Below, piece after piece: positions 24,608 to 33,164 of a stretch of DNA of 64,000 bases. A program made the position numbers and the translations under genes. The notes below the pieces were generated by a model. It saw only the letters and a list, made by a program, of their open reading frames with translations. It did not search any database and was not told where the DNA came from. Position 1 is the first letter of the stretch. Every line of letters begins with the position of its first letter. This stretch comes from CAXXOK01 sp964584315. Its GTDB lineage: Bacteria > Bacillota > Clostridia > Christensenellales > Aristaeellaceae. The DNA is taken from positions 14,079 to 78,078 of the forward strand of contig CAZOZO010000011.1 in the NCBI GenBank assembly GCA_964584315.1, written 5' to 3'.

Positions 24608-26676
24608 TGAGTAGCTGGAAGATTTGCCAGCAGATCGACCTGGCAAGAGGCGCTGTGGAGCCGCGCATTCTTCCTTCGGCCCTGCTGATGCAGGGCGACA
24701 AGCTGGCGCACGAATGGCGAATCGCCGTTTTGCAGGATGGCCAGCCTGCAGTGCTTGCGGGCACGGTGCGGGGCTATTTTCAGCGTGCGGACGGCAACTA
24801 TGTGACCATCACCGGTACGATCGACGAGCATACGGCGGTCGTGAAGCTGGAAAGCACCTGCTATGTGATCCCCGGACCGCTACAGTGCGTGATGCGCCTG
24901 ACCAATACCAGCGGGGACAATACGATCACCCTGGGCGTGGTGACACTGCCCGTAGAGCGGGAGCCCAGCGGCGGCGTCGTGGATGTGGAACACATCATCC
25001 CCGATTTGGGCCAGCTACTGGCACAAATTGAAGCCATGGAAACCGGCACTGCGGCTGCCACCGCCGCGGCCACCGCGGCCAACATGGCTGCGGGCACTGC
25101 TACCAACGCCGCCGGGCAGGCGACCGAAGCGGCCGCTACGGCGCAGATCGCTGCCACGACGGCAGGGAATGCGGCCAGCGCAGCGCAGAGCGCCGCAAGC
25201 GGGGTGGTGGCAGCGACCGATGCCGCCCATGCTGCCGCACAGGAGGCAAGCGACGCCGCCAGTGATGCGGTGCTGGCCGCGGGCGATGCCGACGATGCGG
25301 CGGACGCTGCCAACGCGGCGGCTGGGGCGGCGAACACGGCGGCTTCCGCTGCAAACGCGGCCAAAGCGGCGGCCAATACCGCAGCCGAGGCGGCGACCAG
25401 CGCGGCTGGGCAGGCAACCAGCGCGGCCGAGGCGGCGCAGACGGGCGCTGCGGCTGCGAATGCTGCCGCGGCGAAGATAGACGGCATGACGGTGGAAACC
25501 TCGGTGGTGCCCTACGGCACCACGCCGGTGGCTACGATCACCGAAGTGGATGGGCACAAGCATGTGGCCATCCAGACCCAGCGCGGCCCGCAGGGGCCGG
25601 GCTACACCATCAAAGGGGCTGCCTATGCAACGCTGGCTGCGCTGGAAGCAGCGGTGCCCAGCCCAGCCGAGGGCGACCAGTACAACGTGGGCAGCACGGC
25701 CCCGTATCATGTATACCGCTGGACAGGCGCGGCGTGGGAGGACCAGGGCGAGCTGCAGGGGCCGGAGGGCGACGATGGATTTAGCCCGGTTGCCAGCGTG
25801 AACAAGGTGGGCAACACTGCAACCATTACGATAACGGACAAGGTTGGCAGCACGAGCGCACAGGTGACGGATGGCACAGATGGCGACGATGGCGATGACG
25901 GGGTCACCTTTACGCCTGCGGTGAGCTCTGCCGGGGTGATCAGCTTCACCAATGACGGTGGGCTTGCGAATCCGCCGCCAGTTGATCTGGCTGCCGCTAC
26001 TGCTGCGGTAGTCCCTGCGGTGCGCTACGACGCGTCGCAGGGGCTGACCGCGCCGCAAAAAACGCAGGCCATCAAAAACATGTTTGGCAACTACGGCAGC
26101 ACGGAAGTCACGGCGCTGAATGATATCCTCTTGTCCGGCCTGTACTACGCCCAGAGCACAGCCACCAACATTCCAGCCTCTGGGAACTGGTTCATCGTCC
26201 ACATCAACCTACCCACCGGCGACACAAGCGCGCTGCAACTGGCGTTCCGTGGTTCATACCACAATGCATACGTGCGTATGAAAACGGCCAGCAATACATG
26301 GCTGGCGTGGAGCAAGGTGTACACCGACGCTGACGTCGCAACCATGTACGACTTTACCACTGTCAGCGAGGCCACAAACGCGTTCGCCTGCGACTTTACC
26401 AGCCTGCGCCACAAGAACTTCCGATGCGATATCACGAATACCACCGCAAAGACGATCACCTTCACCAATGTGCCTACCGGCTACGTCGTCTGCGAGCTCA
26501 AGATCAAGGCCACCGCAGTGAATGTGCCTGTATTCACGCTTGATGGACGCGCCAAGGTATGGAAGGACGGCTCGCAGCCGCTCTTCAGCGCGAATACCGT
26601 GACCGACATCCTGTGCGAGTGGGACGACAGCATCTCCAAATGGGTGCTGCGAGCGGCGACGGCGGTGAGCGTTTGA
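24607..26676 (+). CDS. Upper baseplate / tail fibre protein (BppU-like, Ala-rich stalk, knob domain)
   Basis: This 689-residue protein has four parts. An N-terminal beta domain (1-140; ARGAVEPRILPSALLMQGDK, VRGYFQRADGNYV) resembles BppU-type attachment domains. An Ala-rich heptad stalk (about 145-290) is probably trimeric. A short collagen-like segment (GPQGPG, then GDDGDDG) follows. The C-terminal part (about 500-570) has the pyocin-knob pattern (LLSGLYYAQST, WLAWSKVYT). It is the likely receptor-binding fibre. Confidence 0.8.
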   Translation: MSSWKICQQIDLARGAVEPRILPSALLMQGDKLAHEWRIAVLQDGQPAVLAGTVRGYFQRADGNYVTITGTIDEHTAVVKLESTCYVIPGPLQCVMRLTNTSGDNTITLGVVTLPVEREPSGGVVDVEHIIPDLGQLLAQIEAMETGTAAATAAATAANMAAGTATNAAGQATEAAATAQIAATTAGNAASAAQSAASGVVAATDAAHAAAQEASDAASDAVLAAGDADDAADAANAAAGAANTAASAANAAKAAANTAAEAATSAAGQATSAAEAAQTGAAAANAAAAKIDGMTVETSVVPYGTTPVATITEVDGHKHVAIQTQRGPQGPGYTIKGAAYATLAALEAAVPSPAEGDQYNVGSTAPYHVYRWTGAAWEDQGELQGPEGDDGFSPVASVNKVGNTATITITDKVGSTSAQVTDGTDGDDGDDGVTFTPAVSSAGVISFTNDGGLANPPPVDLAAATAAVVPAVRYDASQGLTAPQKTQAIKNMFGNYGSTEVTALNDILLSGLYYAQSTATNIPASGNWFIVHINLPTGDTSALQLAFRGSYHNAYVRMKTASNTWLAWSKVYTDADVATMYDFTTVSEATNAFACDFTSLRHKNFRCDITNTTAKTITFTNVPTGYVVCELKIKATAVNVPVFTLDGRAKVWKDGSQPLFSANTVTDILCEWDDSISKWVLRAATAVSV

Positions 26677-27218
26677 TGCTTAGGCGGCAGAGCATAAAGT
26701 ACGGTGACAAGCGATCCATCACGCTAACCAACATGCTGGCCAACAGCAATTTCGCGTCCACCGCCAATTGGTTAACCTATAATTGCTCCATGTCGGTTTC
26801 AGGCAATGAGTTTACCTCTACCGCTACAGCCCAATATGGCTATGTCATGCAACAATTCACCGTTGCTAATACCCATAAATACTATTACGCCACCTCGCTT
26901 TACGCAACGAATGCGCTTGCCTTCACTTCGTTTAGCGATACGTTGATTTCCTCCTATGGGGTTCATAGCGCGACAGCGGGGTACGAGCGCATTTCCATCG
27001 TCCACGCCGCCACCGCAAATTCCCCCAATGCCAGCATAACCGCGTTCTTGGAAACTGCCACGAGTTCGTTTCAGCAAGTGAAAGGCCAGTACGCTATGCT
27101 TATCGACCTTACAGTGTCGTTTGGGGCAGGGCGCGAGCCGTCCAAGGAATTCATGGACAGACTGATGCGGCAATTCCCGAATGCTTGGTTTACAGGATCG
27201 CAGGTTATCCAGCTGTAA
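26676..27218 (+). CDS. Tail fibre tip / putative carbohydrate-binding protein
   Basis: This 180-residue protein begins at an ATG sharing its A with the previous TGA. It contains the TNMLANSNFASTANW motif typical of beta-sandwich carbohydrate-binding modules on phage and cell-surface proteins, and ends GAGREPSKEFMDRLMRQFPNAWF, a pattern seen at the end of many Firmicutes phage fibre proteins. Codon use is more AT-rich than in the upstream tail genes, which suggests exchange of host-range modules. It may be a separate adhesin or a split fibre tip. Confidence 0.65.
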   Translation: MLRRQSIKYGDKRSITLTNMLANSNFASTANWLTYNCSMSVSGNEFTSTATAQYGYVMQQFTVANTHKYYYATSLYATNALAFTSFSDTLISSYGVHSATAGYERISIVHAATANSPNASITAFLETATSSFQQVKGQYAMLIDLTVSFGAGREPSKEFMDRLMRQFPNAWFTGSQVIQL

Positions 27219-27279
27219 CAGCCCCCATGAGGAAAGGCGCTCTACAAAAGGCAAGGAAGTCAAAAAACCGTCTCAATGT

Positions 27280-27304
27280 AGCGGGCTGCACGGCTCGCTT
27301 TTTT
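27280..27304 (+). terminator. Terminator between fibre and lysis genes
   Basis: AGCGGGC (27280-27286) pairs with GCTCGCT (27293-27299, one G-U) and is followed by TTTTT. It sits 17 bases before the endolysin start. Confidence 0.65.
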
Positions 27305-27320
27305 GATTGGAGGAAATGGC

Positions 27321-28145
27321 ATGGCAACCAAGATTACCAATGCCGCGCTGATCGCGGCTGGAAAAGCACTGCTGACCTACGCCAAGGCGAGCGCCATCCC
27401 CTATGTGAACAACGGCATGTCGCTCAAAGGCATGGACTGCCAAGGGCTGGTCGAGTATTGCCTGATACAGGCGGGCGTGCCCAAGGCTGCGTGCGGCCTG
27501 ACAGGGAGCAACGCGCACTGGCGCGCCTGCGTATGGCGCGGCACGCCGGAAGAATGCAAGAAGGCATTCGGCAGCATCCCGGGCGGGGCGGCGCTGTTCA
27601 TTGTGGACGATGACGGCGGCGAACCGGCCAAGTACCAGGGCGACGGCTACGGGAATGCCAGCCACATGGGCCTTTGGCTGGGCGATACAAGCATCGCAGC
27701 CAGCCAAAGCCGCAAGCAGGTGATCGAGAGCAACTTTGCAGGCAAGACCATCAACGGCGGCTGGAACCGAATCGGGCTGCTGCCGTGGGTGGATTACGGG
27801 CTGAGCGACACGCAGGCAGCACTGCTGGACGCCGCGGCAACCGCAGGCGACGAAGCCATACCCTCAGCGGCGAACGATACGCAAGCCTATGCGGCGGTGG
27901 ATACGGCCGGGTTCTACCTGATCAGGCGGGGCTGCAAAGGGGGCGCCGTGGAGCGGTTGCAGACATGGCTTACGGACCTGGGCTTCATGCTGAGCGTGGA
28001 CCATGACTTCGGCCCGACCACCGAAGCGATGGTGAAGGCGTTCCAGCGCGACCACGGCTTGACCGTAGATGGCATTGTAGGCCCTAAAACATGGGCGGCG
28101 CTGGCGGAAGCACGCAAGGCGGCCATGGGCGCGAACCAGGCGTAA
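27321..28145 (+). CDS. Endolysin: NlpC/P60-type peptidase with peptidoglycan-binding domain
   Basis: This 274-residue lysis enzyme has an N-terminal NlpC/P60 fold with Cys40 (MSLKGMDCQGLVEYCL) and His115 (ASHMGLWLGD) as catalytic residues, so it should cut peptide bonds in peptidoglycan. The C-terminal 65 residues are a PG-binding-1 domain (GGAVERLQTWLTDLGF, VKAFQRDHGLTVDGIVGPKT). No signal peptide is visible, in keeping with export through a holin encoded downstream. The ATG at 27321 follows GGAGG. Confidence 0.92.
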   Translation: MATKITNAALIAAGKALLTYAKASAIPYVNNGMSLKGMDCQGLVEYCLIQAGVPKAACGLTGSNAHWRACVWRGTPEECKKAFGSIPGGAALFIVDDDGGEPAKYQGDGYGNASHMGLWLGDTSIAASQSRKQVIESNFAGKTINGGWNRIGLLPWVDYGLSDTQAALLDAAATAGDEAIPSAANDTQAYAAVDTAGFYLIRRGCKGGAVERLQTWLTDLGFMLSVDHDFGPTTEAMVKAFQRDHGLTVDGIVGPKTWAALAEARKAAMGANQA

Positions 28146-28158
28146 GAAAGGCGTTTGA

Positions 28159-28374
28159 ATGCTGAAAACGTGTAAAGGATGCATCTGCAAAACGGAGCAA
28201 CCGGCCTGTAGAAGCTGCATGATCCGCGCGCCCTGCATCACCCCTGATGCAATACCGGACTGTTGCCGGGGGTGTGAGTTCCTTGGGAACGGAAAATGCG
28301 AGGTGTTTCAGGACGATGCTGGACTTCGGTTTCTATCACATGGACTGCATGACGGGCATGAAAGAATTTCCTGA
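28159..28374 (+). CDS. Small cysteine-rich (zinc-binding-like) phage protein
   Basis: This 71-residue protein has eleven cysteines arranged as CKGCIC, CRSC, CCRGC and a final C, all in the first 50 residues, so it very likely binds zinc. AAAGG precedes the ATG. Its last 59 bases overlap the start of the broken DNA methyltransferase. Similar small Cys-rich proteins accompany phage methylases, but no function is established from sequence. Confidence 0.6.
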   Translation: MLKTCKGCICKTEQPACRSCMIRAPCITPDAIPDCCRGCEFLGNGKCEVFQDDAGLRFLSHGLHDGHERIS

Positions 28375-29067
28375 CGGGTACTTTGACCTGGCAATCGTGG
28401 ACCCACCTTACGGCGGCGGCTGCGCTGAACGAGATGCGGGCAAGATCCGGGGCGGCGGGTAGCCAGTGGGCCAATCAGAAACGGGGACGATTTGGCGGGC
28501 TGTTTAGCCGATACCATCTGTGCGCAGGCGATTCGTGCGACACGGAGCGGCGGGACATGGGCGAGCAGGTATCGCCCGACAAGGGACTCCCCTAGCCCGG
28601 ACATGCGCCACTGGGATGTGGCGCCGCCACCGGAATACTTCGATGAGTTGGCGCGGGTGAGCCAGAACCAGATCATCTGGGGTGGCAACTACTTTGATTT
28701 GCCGCCGACGCGCTGTTTCCTGGTATGGCGCAAGCCCATCAGTGAGAATTTCACGATGGCCATGTGCGAGTATGCCTGGACCAGCTTCAACGCCAATGCC
28801 AAGTGGATCGAGATGACCGCACAGGGCAAGCCGGGCAATCCACGCTTTCACCCCACGCAAAAGCCCATCGCGCTGTATACGTGGATCCTGCAGCACTATG
28901 CAAAGCCCGGATACCGCATTTTGGACACGCATGTGGGCAGCGCCAGCAGCCTGATTGCCTGCCACCGGGCTGGATTGCCCTTCGTGGGCTTTGAGCTGGA
29001 CGCAACGTATTATGCGCTGGCCAAAGAGCGGCTGGACGCGGAAATGGCGCAGATGCGGCTATGCTAG
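28316..29067 (+). pseudogene. DNA methyltransferase (N4/N6 type) broken by two frameshifts
   Basis: The coding signal starts MLDFGFYHMDCMTGMKEFPD, reaches IVDPPYGGG (catalytic DPPY) and stops at 28462. It continues one frame on as GRFGGLFSRYHL until about 28595, then shifts again to WDVAPPPEYFDELARVSQNQ and the SAM-binding end (ILDTHVGSASSLIACHRAGL, FVGFELD). Both shifts lie at short homopolymers (GGG near 28459, CCCC near 28591). Either the gene is decayed or the assembly has two single-base errors. An intact version would be about 250 residues and would methylate phage DNA. Confidence 0.8.
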
Positions 29068-29186
29068 GCGCCAACCTGCGGCGATTTGCAGGCGGGCAAC
29101 GACCGAATGGCCAGCGGCCATGGGAAAAGCCTTCAGAGCGCCTTGTAGCGGCGCGCAACCAATCATTACAAAGGAGGATCCATCCC

Positions 29187-29570
29187 ATGCAGCTGACTTG
29201 GGAGAATGTGCTCTTGCTTCTGACGCTCCTTTCCCTGGCCGTGTCCATTTTCTACAACATCCGCAATGCACGGCGCGGCGAAACGAAAGACCAGCGGGAG
29301 GAAGGCCGCACCGAACTGGAAGATGCCAGGGCCGAGGCGAAAGAGGCGCAGGACGTGGCGCAGCAACTGGCGCAGCTGAACGCCGAGCTGCAGAAGCAAG
29401 GCGTTGTGATCGGCAGCGTCAACAACGGCATCAACGACATCCGCGTGGAAATGCGCACCCAGCGGGATACCATCACCAACATGCTGGAACGCCTGACCCG
29501 CGTGGAGGAGAGCGCCAAGCAAGCCCACAAGCGGATCGACCGGATCGACCCGCACGCACGGCCAGAGTAA
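29187..29570 (+). CDS. Membrane-anchored coiled-coil lysis-module protein (XhlA-like)
   Basis: This 127-residue protein has an N-terminal membrane segment (NVLLLLTLLSLAVSIFYNI, about 7-25) and then a long charged coiled coil (about 35-125). This design and its place between endolysin and holin match haemolysin XhlA-like proteins that assist lysis. AAAGGAGG precedes the ATG at 29187. Earlier in-frame ATGs lack an SD. Confidence 0.65.
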   Translation: MQLTWENVLLLLTLLSLAVSIFYNIRNARRGETKDQREEGRTELEDARAEAKEAQDVAQQLAQLNAELQKQGVVIGSVNNGINDIRVEMRTQRDTITNMLERLTRVEESAKQAHKRIDRIDPHARPE

Positions 29571-29707
29571 ACCTGACCCGGCGCGCCCTAGAAGGGCAGC
29601 CGCTTGTGCCCATCCTCGCAAGGGCGGCGCGCTCGCCAGGCAGCCTGACCAGCCGCATGGTGCAAAGCGCGCCTGATGCGCCATATCCACAGAAGGGATG
29701 ATGAAAC

Positions 29708-30004
29708 ATGCCTGCAACCGCCAACCCAAAGGGAAAGCGCCCCTCCGGCAAGCGCCCGCGCGTACAGTGGTCGAAGATCGCCAACGCCGTGAGCGATGTG
29801 CTGATCGTGGTGCTATACCTGCTGGCCAGGAGCGCCATCGGTGACGATGCCGAATGCCAGCTCAAGGCACTGCAGGGGGCGCTGGAGGCGCTGGCGTTTG
29901 TGCAGGCGCTCTATTCCGGCAATTCGGTTTCGGAAAAGTTCTTCGTGAGCAAGTACCACCTGTTCCAACAAAACACCGGCAGCGATACCGACGCGGCCGG
30001 ATGA
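29708..30004 (+). CDS. Small phage lysis-module protein with one membrane-like segment
   Basis: This 98-residue protein has a basic N-terminus (KGKRPSGKRPRVQWSK) and a hydrophobic stretch (VSDVLIVVLYLLARSAI) followed by an amphipathic helix. It lies between the XhlA-like gene and the holin. It could be a second holin-like or antiholin protein, but it has no family signature I can name. Confidence 0.5.
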   Translation: MPATANPKGKRPSGKRPRVQWSKIANAVSDVLIVVLYLLARSAIGDDAECQLKALQGALEALAFVQALYSGNSVSEKFFVSKYHLFQQNTGSDTDAAG

Positions 30005-30023
30005 CTTGAAAGGAGATTATAAC

Positions 30024-30470
30024 ATGAAGAAGATTACTTCGTTGATCCTTACCATGGTGTTGCTGCTGCTGTGTACCTGTGCGGTGGCCGAAACGGCCAT
30101 CGACAAGGCCGAGGTGGGCACGCAGCTGGTGATCTGGGTGCTTTGCGGCATCCTGTCCGCGCTGGGCGCGCTGGCCACGTGGGCTGCGAAAAGCTATGTG
30201 GTGCCTTGGCTGAAGGATGTGGCCGTGCCCTGGCTGAAGCAGCGGAACCTGCTGACGGCCGCGCAGGTGGCTGTGGAATACGCCGAAGGTGTGGTGGGCC
30301 GGTTCAATGGCGAGGAGAAGCTGCAGCTGGCCTTGACGATTATGGAGAGCCGGGGCTGGGTGAAAAGCGACGAGGTGCTGCAGGTTTTGAAAGCGAAGTG
30401 GGTGGAACTGGATTTGCAGCAGATCGCGGCTGGGGTGAAGGAGGTTGTGGGGACGGGGAGGGAAAACTGA
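30024..30470 (+). CDS. Phage holin, LLH-type
   Basis: This 148-residue protein has a signal-like N-terminus (MKKITSLILTMVLLLLCTC) and a second transmembrane helix (VIWVLCGILSALGALATWA). An amphipathic C-terminal half follows with the TAAQVAVEYAEGV motif typical of LLH holins. It should form the membrane hole for the endolysin. The ATG at 30024 follows AAAGGAGA. It is the last gene of the late operon. Confidence 0.82.
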   Translation: MKKITSLILTMVLLLLCTCAVAETAIDKAEVGTQLVIWVLCGILSALGALATWAAKSYVVPWLKDVAVPWLKQRNLLTAAQVAVEYAEGVVGRFNGEEKLQLALTIMESRGWVKSDEVLQVLKAKWVELDLQQIAAGVKEVVGTGREN

Positions 30471-30485
30471 ATAGAGTATGTGAGA

Positions 30486-30519
30486 AGGCCGCCCTGACGT
30501 GGAGACGTCGGGGCGGCCT
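30486..30519. terminator. Terminator of the late phage operon
   Basis: A 15-bp stem (30486-30500 with 30505-30519, one G-U pair) with a GGAG loop, followed by AAATATTT. It lies between converging transcription units and may serve both strands. Confidence 0.85.
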
Positions 30520-30579
30520 AAATATTTAGCATGATATATTACTAAGTAGTTCTACGAAACAAAGGCGAATGATTTTGCA

Positions 30580-32013
30580 TCAGCGCTTGCGTCTAGCGTT
30601 TTTCAACTGTTTCAGCATCATCTTGTAATTACGTTGATCACGTAATGCTGTTTCAAAACGAATCCAGACGGTTGCGTTTTGACTTTTTTCAACCTCGTTC
30701 TCTGCAAACAATAAGATTCTCTTCTTTGCCGATTTCCCATCATTCAAGAAGTCACATAGTCTCATTTCATCTTGGAATGATTCGGAAAGGGTTTTCGATG
30801 TCGGCTGAAGGTTGCCAAGAACCTTCGACATTGCTTGTGCGGTTGCAGTGAGGAGATGCGATAATGAACTAGAAGCCTGCTCTGGAGCCAGATAGCCTTC
30901 AAGAAGATAGACCAAAAGGTGCTTGACTTGTAGCGACTTCTGGAACTTTCTGCTGATCACTCGAAGCAAGAAATAGAACAGCATAAGTATTACTGGGGCG
31001 ATGATAAGCACGATGTTCCAGACGCCGATCGTTGTAGCGATTCGCCATTTCCAGAGAAGAAAATCGGAATACATCATCCATAATAGTATCACATTGACCA
31101 CGAGCGCATACGCGTATTTATGAATGGCTCTGCAAAGAAAGGTAACTCTTGAATACCGTTGTGAACAAGTCCCTCGGCCGCATTGCTTACAGCTGTTGAC
31201 TTTTTGCATCTCGGCATTCTTTTCTATCAAATGGCGGCAACTTGTGCCCACTCTCTTATCAATCATCTTACCAACAGTGTAGAGCAAGATGAAGATTGTA
31301 TTAAAAAGAACGAAACCTGTAAGTGTTATCATAAATACCAGGCGATATGGTGATGAAGTGGACAATGAACTGAGCGCGCTAGATTCAAAGGATATGCCCC
31401 CCGAAAACGCGAGGACAACAGCGGAAAACACAGTGAGAGCGGTGATAGAGGACACCTTGCTGTTCTCCAACTTTGGGTCAATACCATCAATCGTCTTCTG
31501 TGCGATATCCAATGTTTTTTTAGTGTCTGTGACCATACTTCTTGTTATTTCGAAATCATCATCTAGTCTTTTAATACGATCATTGAGGGCGGATACTTCC
31601 GGTGAGGCAGGCTTCTTAGAAGTCGCTTCCAATTTGGCTAAGCGCTTTGTGGTTGCGGTATAACGCGCAACTTCCAAACGAATGTGATCGGCAAGCTTAT
31701 CGAAGCTCTTTCTTTCATGCTTGATCGATTCATCTTCAGGGTTATCCTCAATCACCTTGTCCAACTTGCATTCGATGATACTGAGGTTTTCTCCTATCGT
31801 ATCTCCTGCTTCAGGATCCATGTCCAGTATCGGTTGCAATATACTGAATATATCGGCATATGAATGCCGATACTCAGGTGTGTATATTTGTTGTAGCAAC
31901 GAAAGAACCTTCTGAATATTTCCAGAAATGCTAGATTCATTTGTGAACGTCGGAGTTGAAAATAAATCAATAACTTGCTTGATCAAGTCAGACTTGATCT
32001 CTGAACTGCTCAT
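30580..32013 (-). CDS. Four-helix membrane coiled-coil protein, probable toxin partner of the Panacea protein
   Basis: This 477-residue protein has a helical N-terminal part, a coiled coil at about 100-185, and four transmembrane helices (about 187-206, 224-248, 300-321, 328-352). Between helices 2 and 3 is a cysteine cluster (C275, C278, C283, C294) that could bind zinc. A charged helical C-terminus ends the protein. Its ATG overlaps the stop of the upstream Panacea gene (TGATG), so the two are coupled. GGAGG lies nine bases upstream. Known Panacea (PanAT) systems pair this antitoxin domain with diverse toxins, including membrane-acting ones. The toxin role here is inferred from pairing. Confidence 0.6.
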   Translation of the reverse strand: MSSSEIKSDLIKQVIDLFSTPTFTNESSISGNIQKVLSLLQQIYTPEYRHSYADIFSILQPILDMDPEAGDTIGENLSIIECKLDKVIEDNPEDESIKHERKSFDKLADHIRLEVARYTATTKRLAKLEATSKKPASPEVSALNDRIKRLDDDFEITRSMVTDTKKTLDIAQKTIDGIDPKLENSKVSSITALTVFSAVVLAFSGGISFESSALSSLSTSSPYRLVFMITLTGFVLFNTIFILLYTVGKMIDKRVGTSCRHLIEKNAEMQKVNSCKQCGRGTCSQRYSRVTFLCRAIHKYAYALVVNVILLWMMYSDFLLWKWRIATTIGVWNIVLIIAPVILMLFYFLLRVISRKFQKSLQVKHLLVYLLEGYLAPEQASSSLSHLLTATAQAMSKVLGNLQPTSKTLSESFQDEMRLCDFLNDGKSAKKRILLFAENEVEKSQNATVWIRFETALRDQRNYKMMLKQLKNARRKR

Positions 32014-32447
32014 CAAGCTTTGCCTCCATAGTATCTGGCAATGGAGTCAAACGGAATGATTGATCTGTCTCCGAAAATCATGAAGTTGTACTTCCACGGA
32101 TCTTCATCGTGAGATTGCTCAACCAATTGCCACGTCGACTTATGAGCGTATTTCTCCATTGCTTCATTAATGATACGCTCAACATCTTGGGTTAACGTAT
32201 CACATTTATCTAACTTAGGGATACTTGTAGAGGAAAAAATGGAGAACGTTTGGTAGACATTCGGTATGACCGGACCAAGCTTCCAAGCATAAAAATCATC
32301 ATTAATCAAGCGGTTCTTGGAAGCATGGTAATACTCTCCTTGCAGGAAGTAAAGGAGTTTCTGAAGTCTGAGGTTTGTGATTGGGCAGGCATGCTCATGA
32401 TACCAGTTGATCACTCTTCCAGCAACTTGCATTCCAGTATATTGCAC
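32013..32447 (-). CDS. Panacea-domain (SocA/DUF4065-like) antitoxin
   Basis: This 144-residue protein has the full Panacea signature: TNLRLQKLLYFLQGEYY at about 24-40 and FYAWKLGPVIPNVYQTF at 52-68, then a helical end. The domain neutralises many unrelated toxins and can also act as a proteolysis adaptor (SocA). The GTG at 32447 is chosen because GAGGTG is six bases upstream; the ATG at 32432 is a weaker alternative. It is the first gene of a two-gene minus-strand operon with a strong promoter. Confidence 0.85.
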   Translation of the reverse strand: MQYTGMQVAGRVINWYHEHACPITNLRLQKLLYFLQGEYYHASKNRLINDDFYAWKLGPVIPNVYQTFSIFSSTSIPKLDKCDTLTQDVERIINEAMEKYAHKSTWQLVEQSHDEDPWKYNFMIFGDRSIIPFDSIARYYGGKA

Positions 32448-32484
32448 TTTCCTCACCTCGTTGCTTCCATATATCATGCTAATT

Positions 32485-32513
32485 ATTATATAACACACCG
32501 AACAGGAAATCAA
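32485..32513 (-). promoter_or_regulatory. Strong promoter of the Panacea operon
   Basis: On the minus strand, TTGATT (32508-32513) and a perfect TATAAT (32485-32490) are 17 bases apart. The predicted start is about 30 bases before the GTG. This would give constant expression in the lysogen, as a toxin-antitoxin unit needs. Confidence 0.8.
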
Positions 32514-32559
32514 TGGATTTATGTGTAATAATATGTTTGCACTTGACGATCCGCTCAAA

Positions 32560-33115
32560 GTCCATTATGCTTCAAATTCATAGGATTTTGCTCACAGAAT
32601 GAGCGACCAATATGGGCGCGGGCAACACGGTTTCTTGAGTGTCGCGATTTTTTAGAATACGCTGGTACTAACTTACGTCAGAAATATCTGTCACCTTGCA
32701 CATCCCCCCCACCGGTTCTGGATTTCTCGTAAGGGATCGCACACCGGCCGGGCTCTGTCGTTTGCAGCGTGCCCGGCTGTATTGATTTTTGCAGGGGGGT
32801 TGGTATCCTGTAACATATAATATATAAGTGTTACTAGAATAAAGTTAGTGTTACAGGGTGCATTATATGAAGGAATACCTCTTGTATCATATGTAGCACT
32901 TGTAACACGCATTTTGATATATGCAATTTCTTATTTGAAAATAGGGGTATTAGCACGTTCACCACAATATTCTATTGGGGAAAATGTGGGGAAAACCCAT
33001 GCGAGAGCTGTTAACACTTCAGACGCTATTATAACGTGTTTTCCAGATATGCAGGGATTCTCTACATGATGCAATCAAATGCACAAACCCATACGCCAAT
33101 TCGATTTTATACCGC
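32560..33115. other. Gene-free attachment-proximal region
   Basis: No convincing gene is present. It holds a GC-rich hairpin (32747-32753 with 32771-32777, T-rich after it) and a cluster of TGTAACACT-like motifs in both orientations (32807-32908). It becomes AT-rich toward the attachment core. It is best read as the prophage side of the attachment site. Confidence 0.6.
32807..32908. repeat. Four copies of a TGTAACACT-like motif, possible integrase arm sites
   Basis: Copies are at 32807-32815 (CCTGTAACA), 32827-32835 (AGTGTTACT), 32847-32857 (AGTGTTACAGG) and 32899-32908 (CTTGTAACAC). The first and third form a 9-bp inverted repeat. They lie 210-310 bp from the tRNA-derived core, which fits arm-type binding sites of a tyrosine integrase or its excisionase. 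Confidence 0.45.
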
Positions 33116-33161
33116 CTTCGGGACCAAAAGGTCGCAGGTTCAAATCCTGTCACCTCGACCA
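33116..33161 (+). other. Prophage attachment site: 3' part of a tRNA-Pro(CGG) gene
   Basis: The sequence reads from an anticodon loop TTCGGGA through a CCAAA stem arm, a 5-base variable loop, a T-arm (GCAGG-TTCAAAT-CCTGT) and an acceptor arm CACCTCG, and ends ACCA. The 5' half (acceptor, D-arm, anticodon 5' stem) is absent: the bases upstream do not pair. This is the fragment left when an element integrates into a tRNA 3' end. The complete tRNA should be at the other end of the prophage, left of the window. Confidence 0.82.
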
Positions 33162-33164
33162 CAG

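Noticed and set aside
24607..26676. Ala-rich stalk as an antifreeze-like or collagen protein
   Set aside because: The heptad pattern and surrounding baseplate and knob domains show an ordinary phage fibre stalk.
28383..28595. Separate small gene between the Cys-rich protein and the methylase end
   Set aside because: Its peptide (GRFGGLFSRYHL) is the missing middle of the methyltransferase, so it is part of the frameshifted pseudogene.
32848..33069. 73-codon plus-strand frame next to the attachment site (possible excisionase)
   Set aside because: No SD, not related to excisionases, overlaps the repeated TGTAACACT motifs and is AT-driven.
33116..33161. A functional tRNA-Pro gene
   Set aside because: The acceptor 5' strand, D-arm and 5' anticodon stem are absent; only the 3' part is present.
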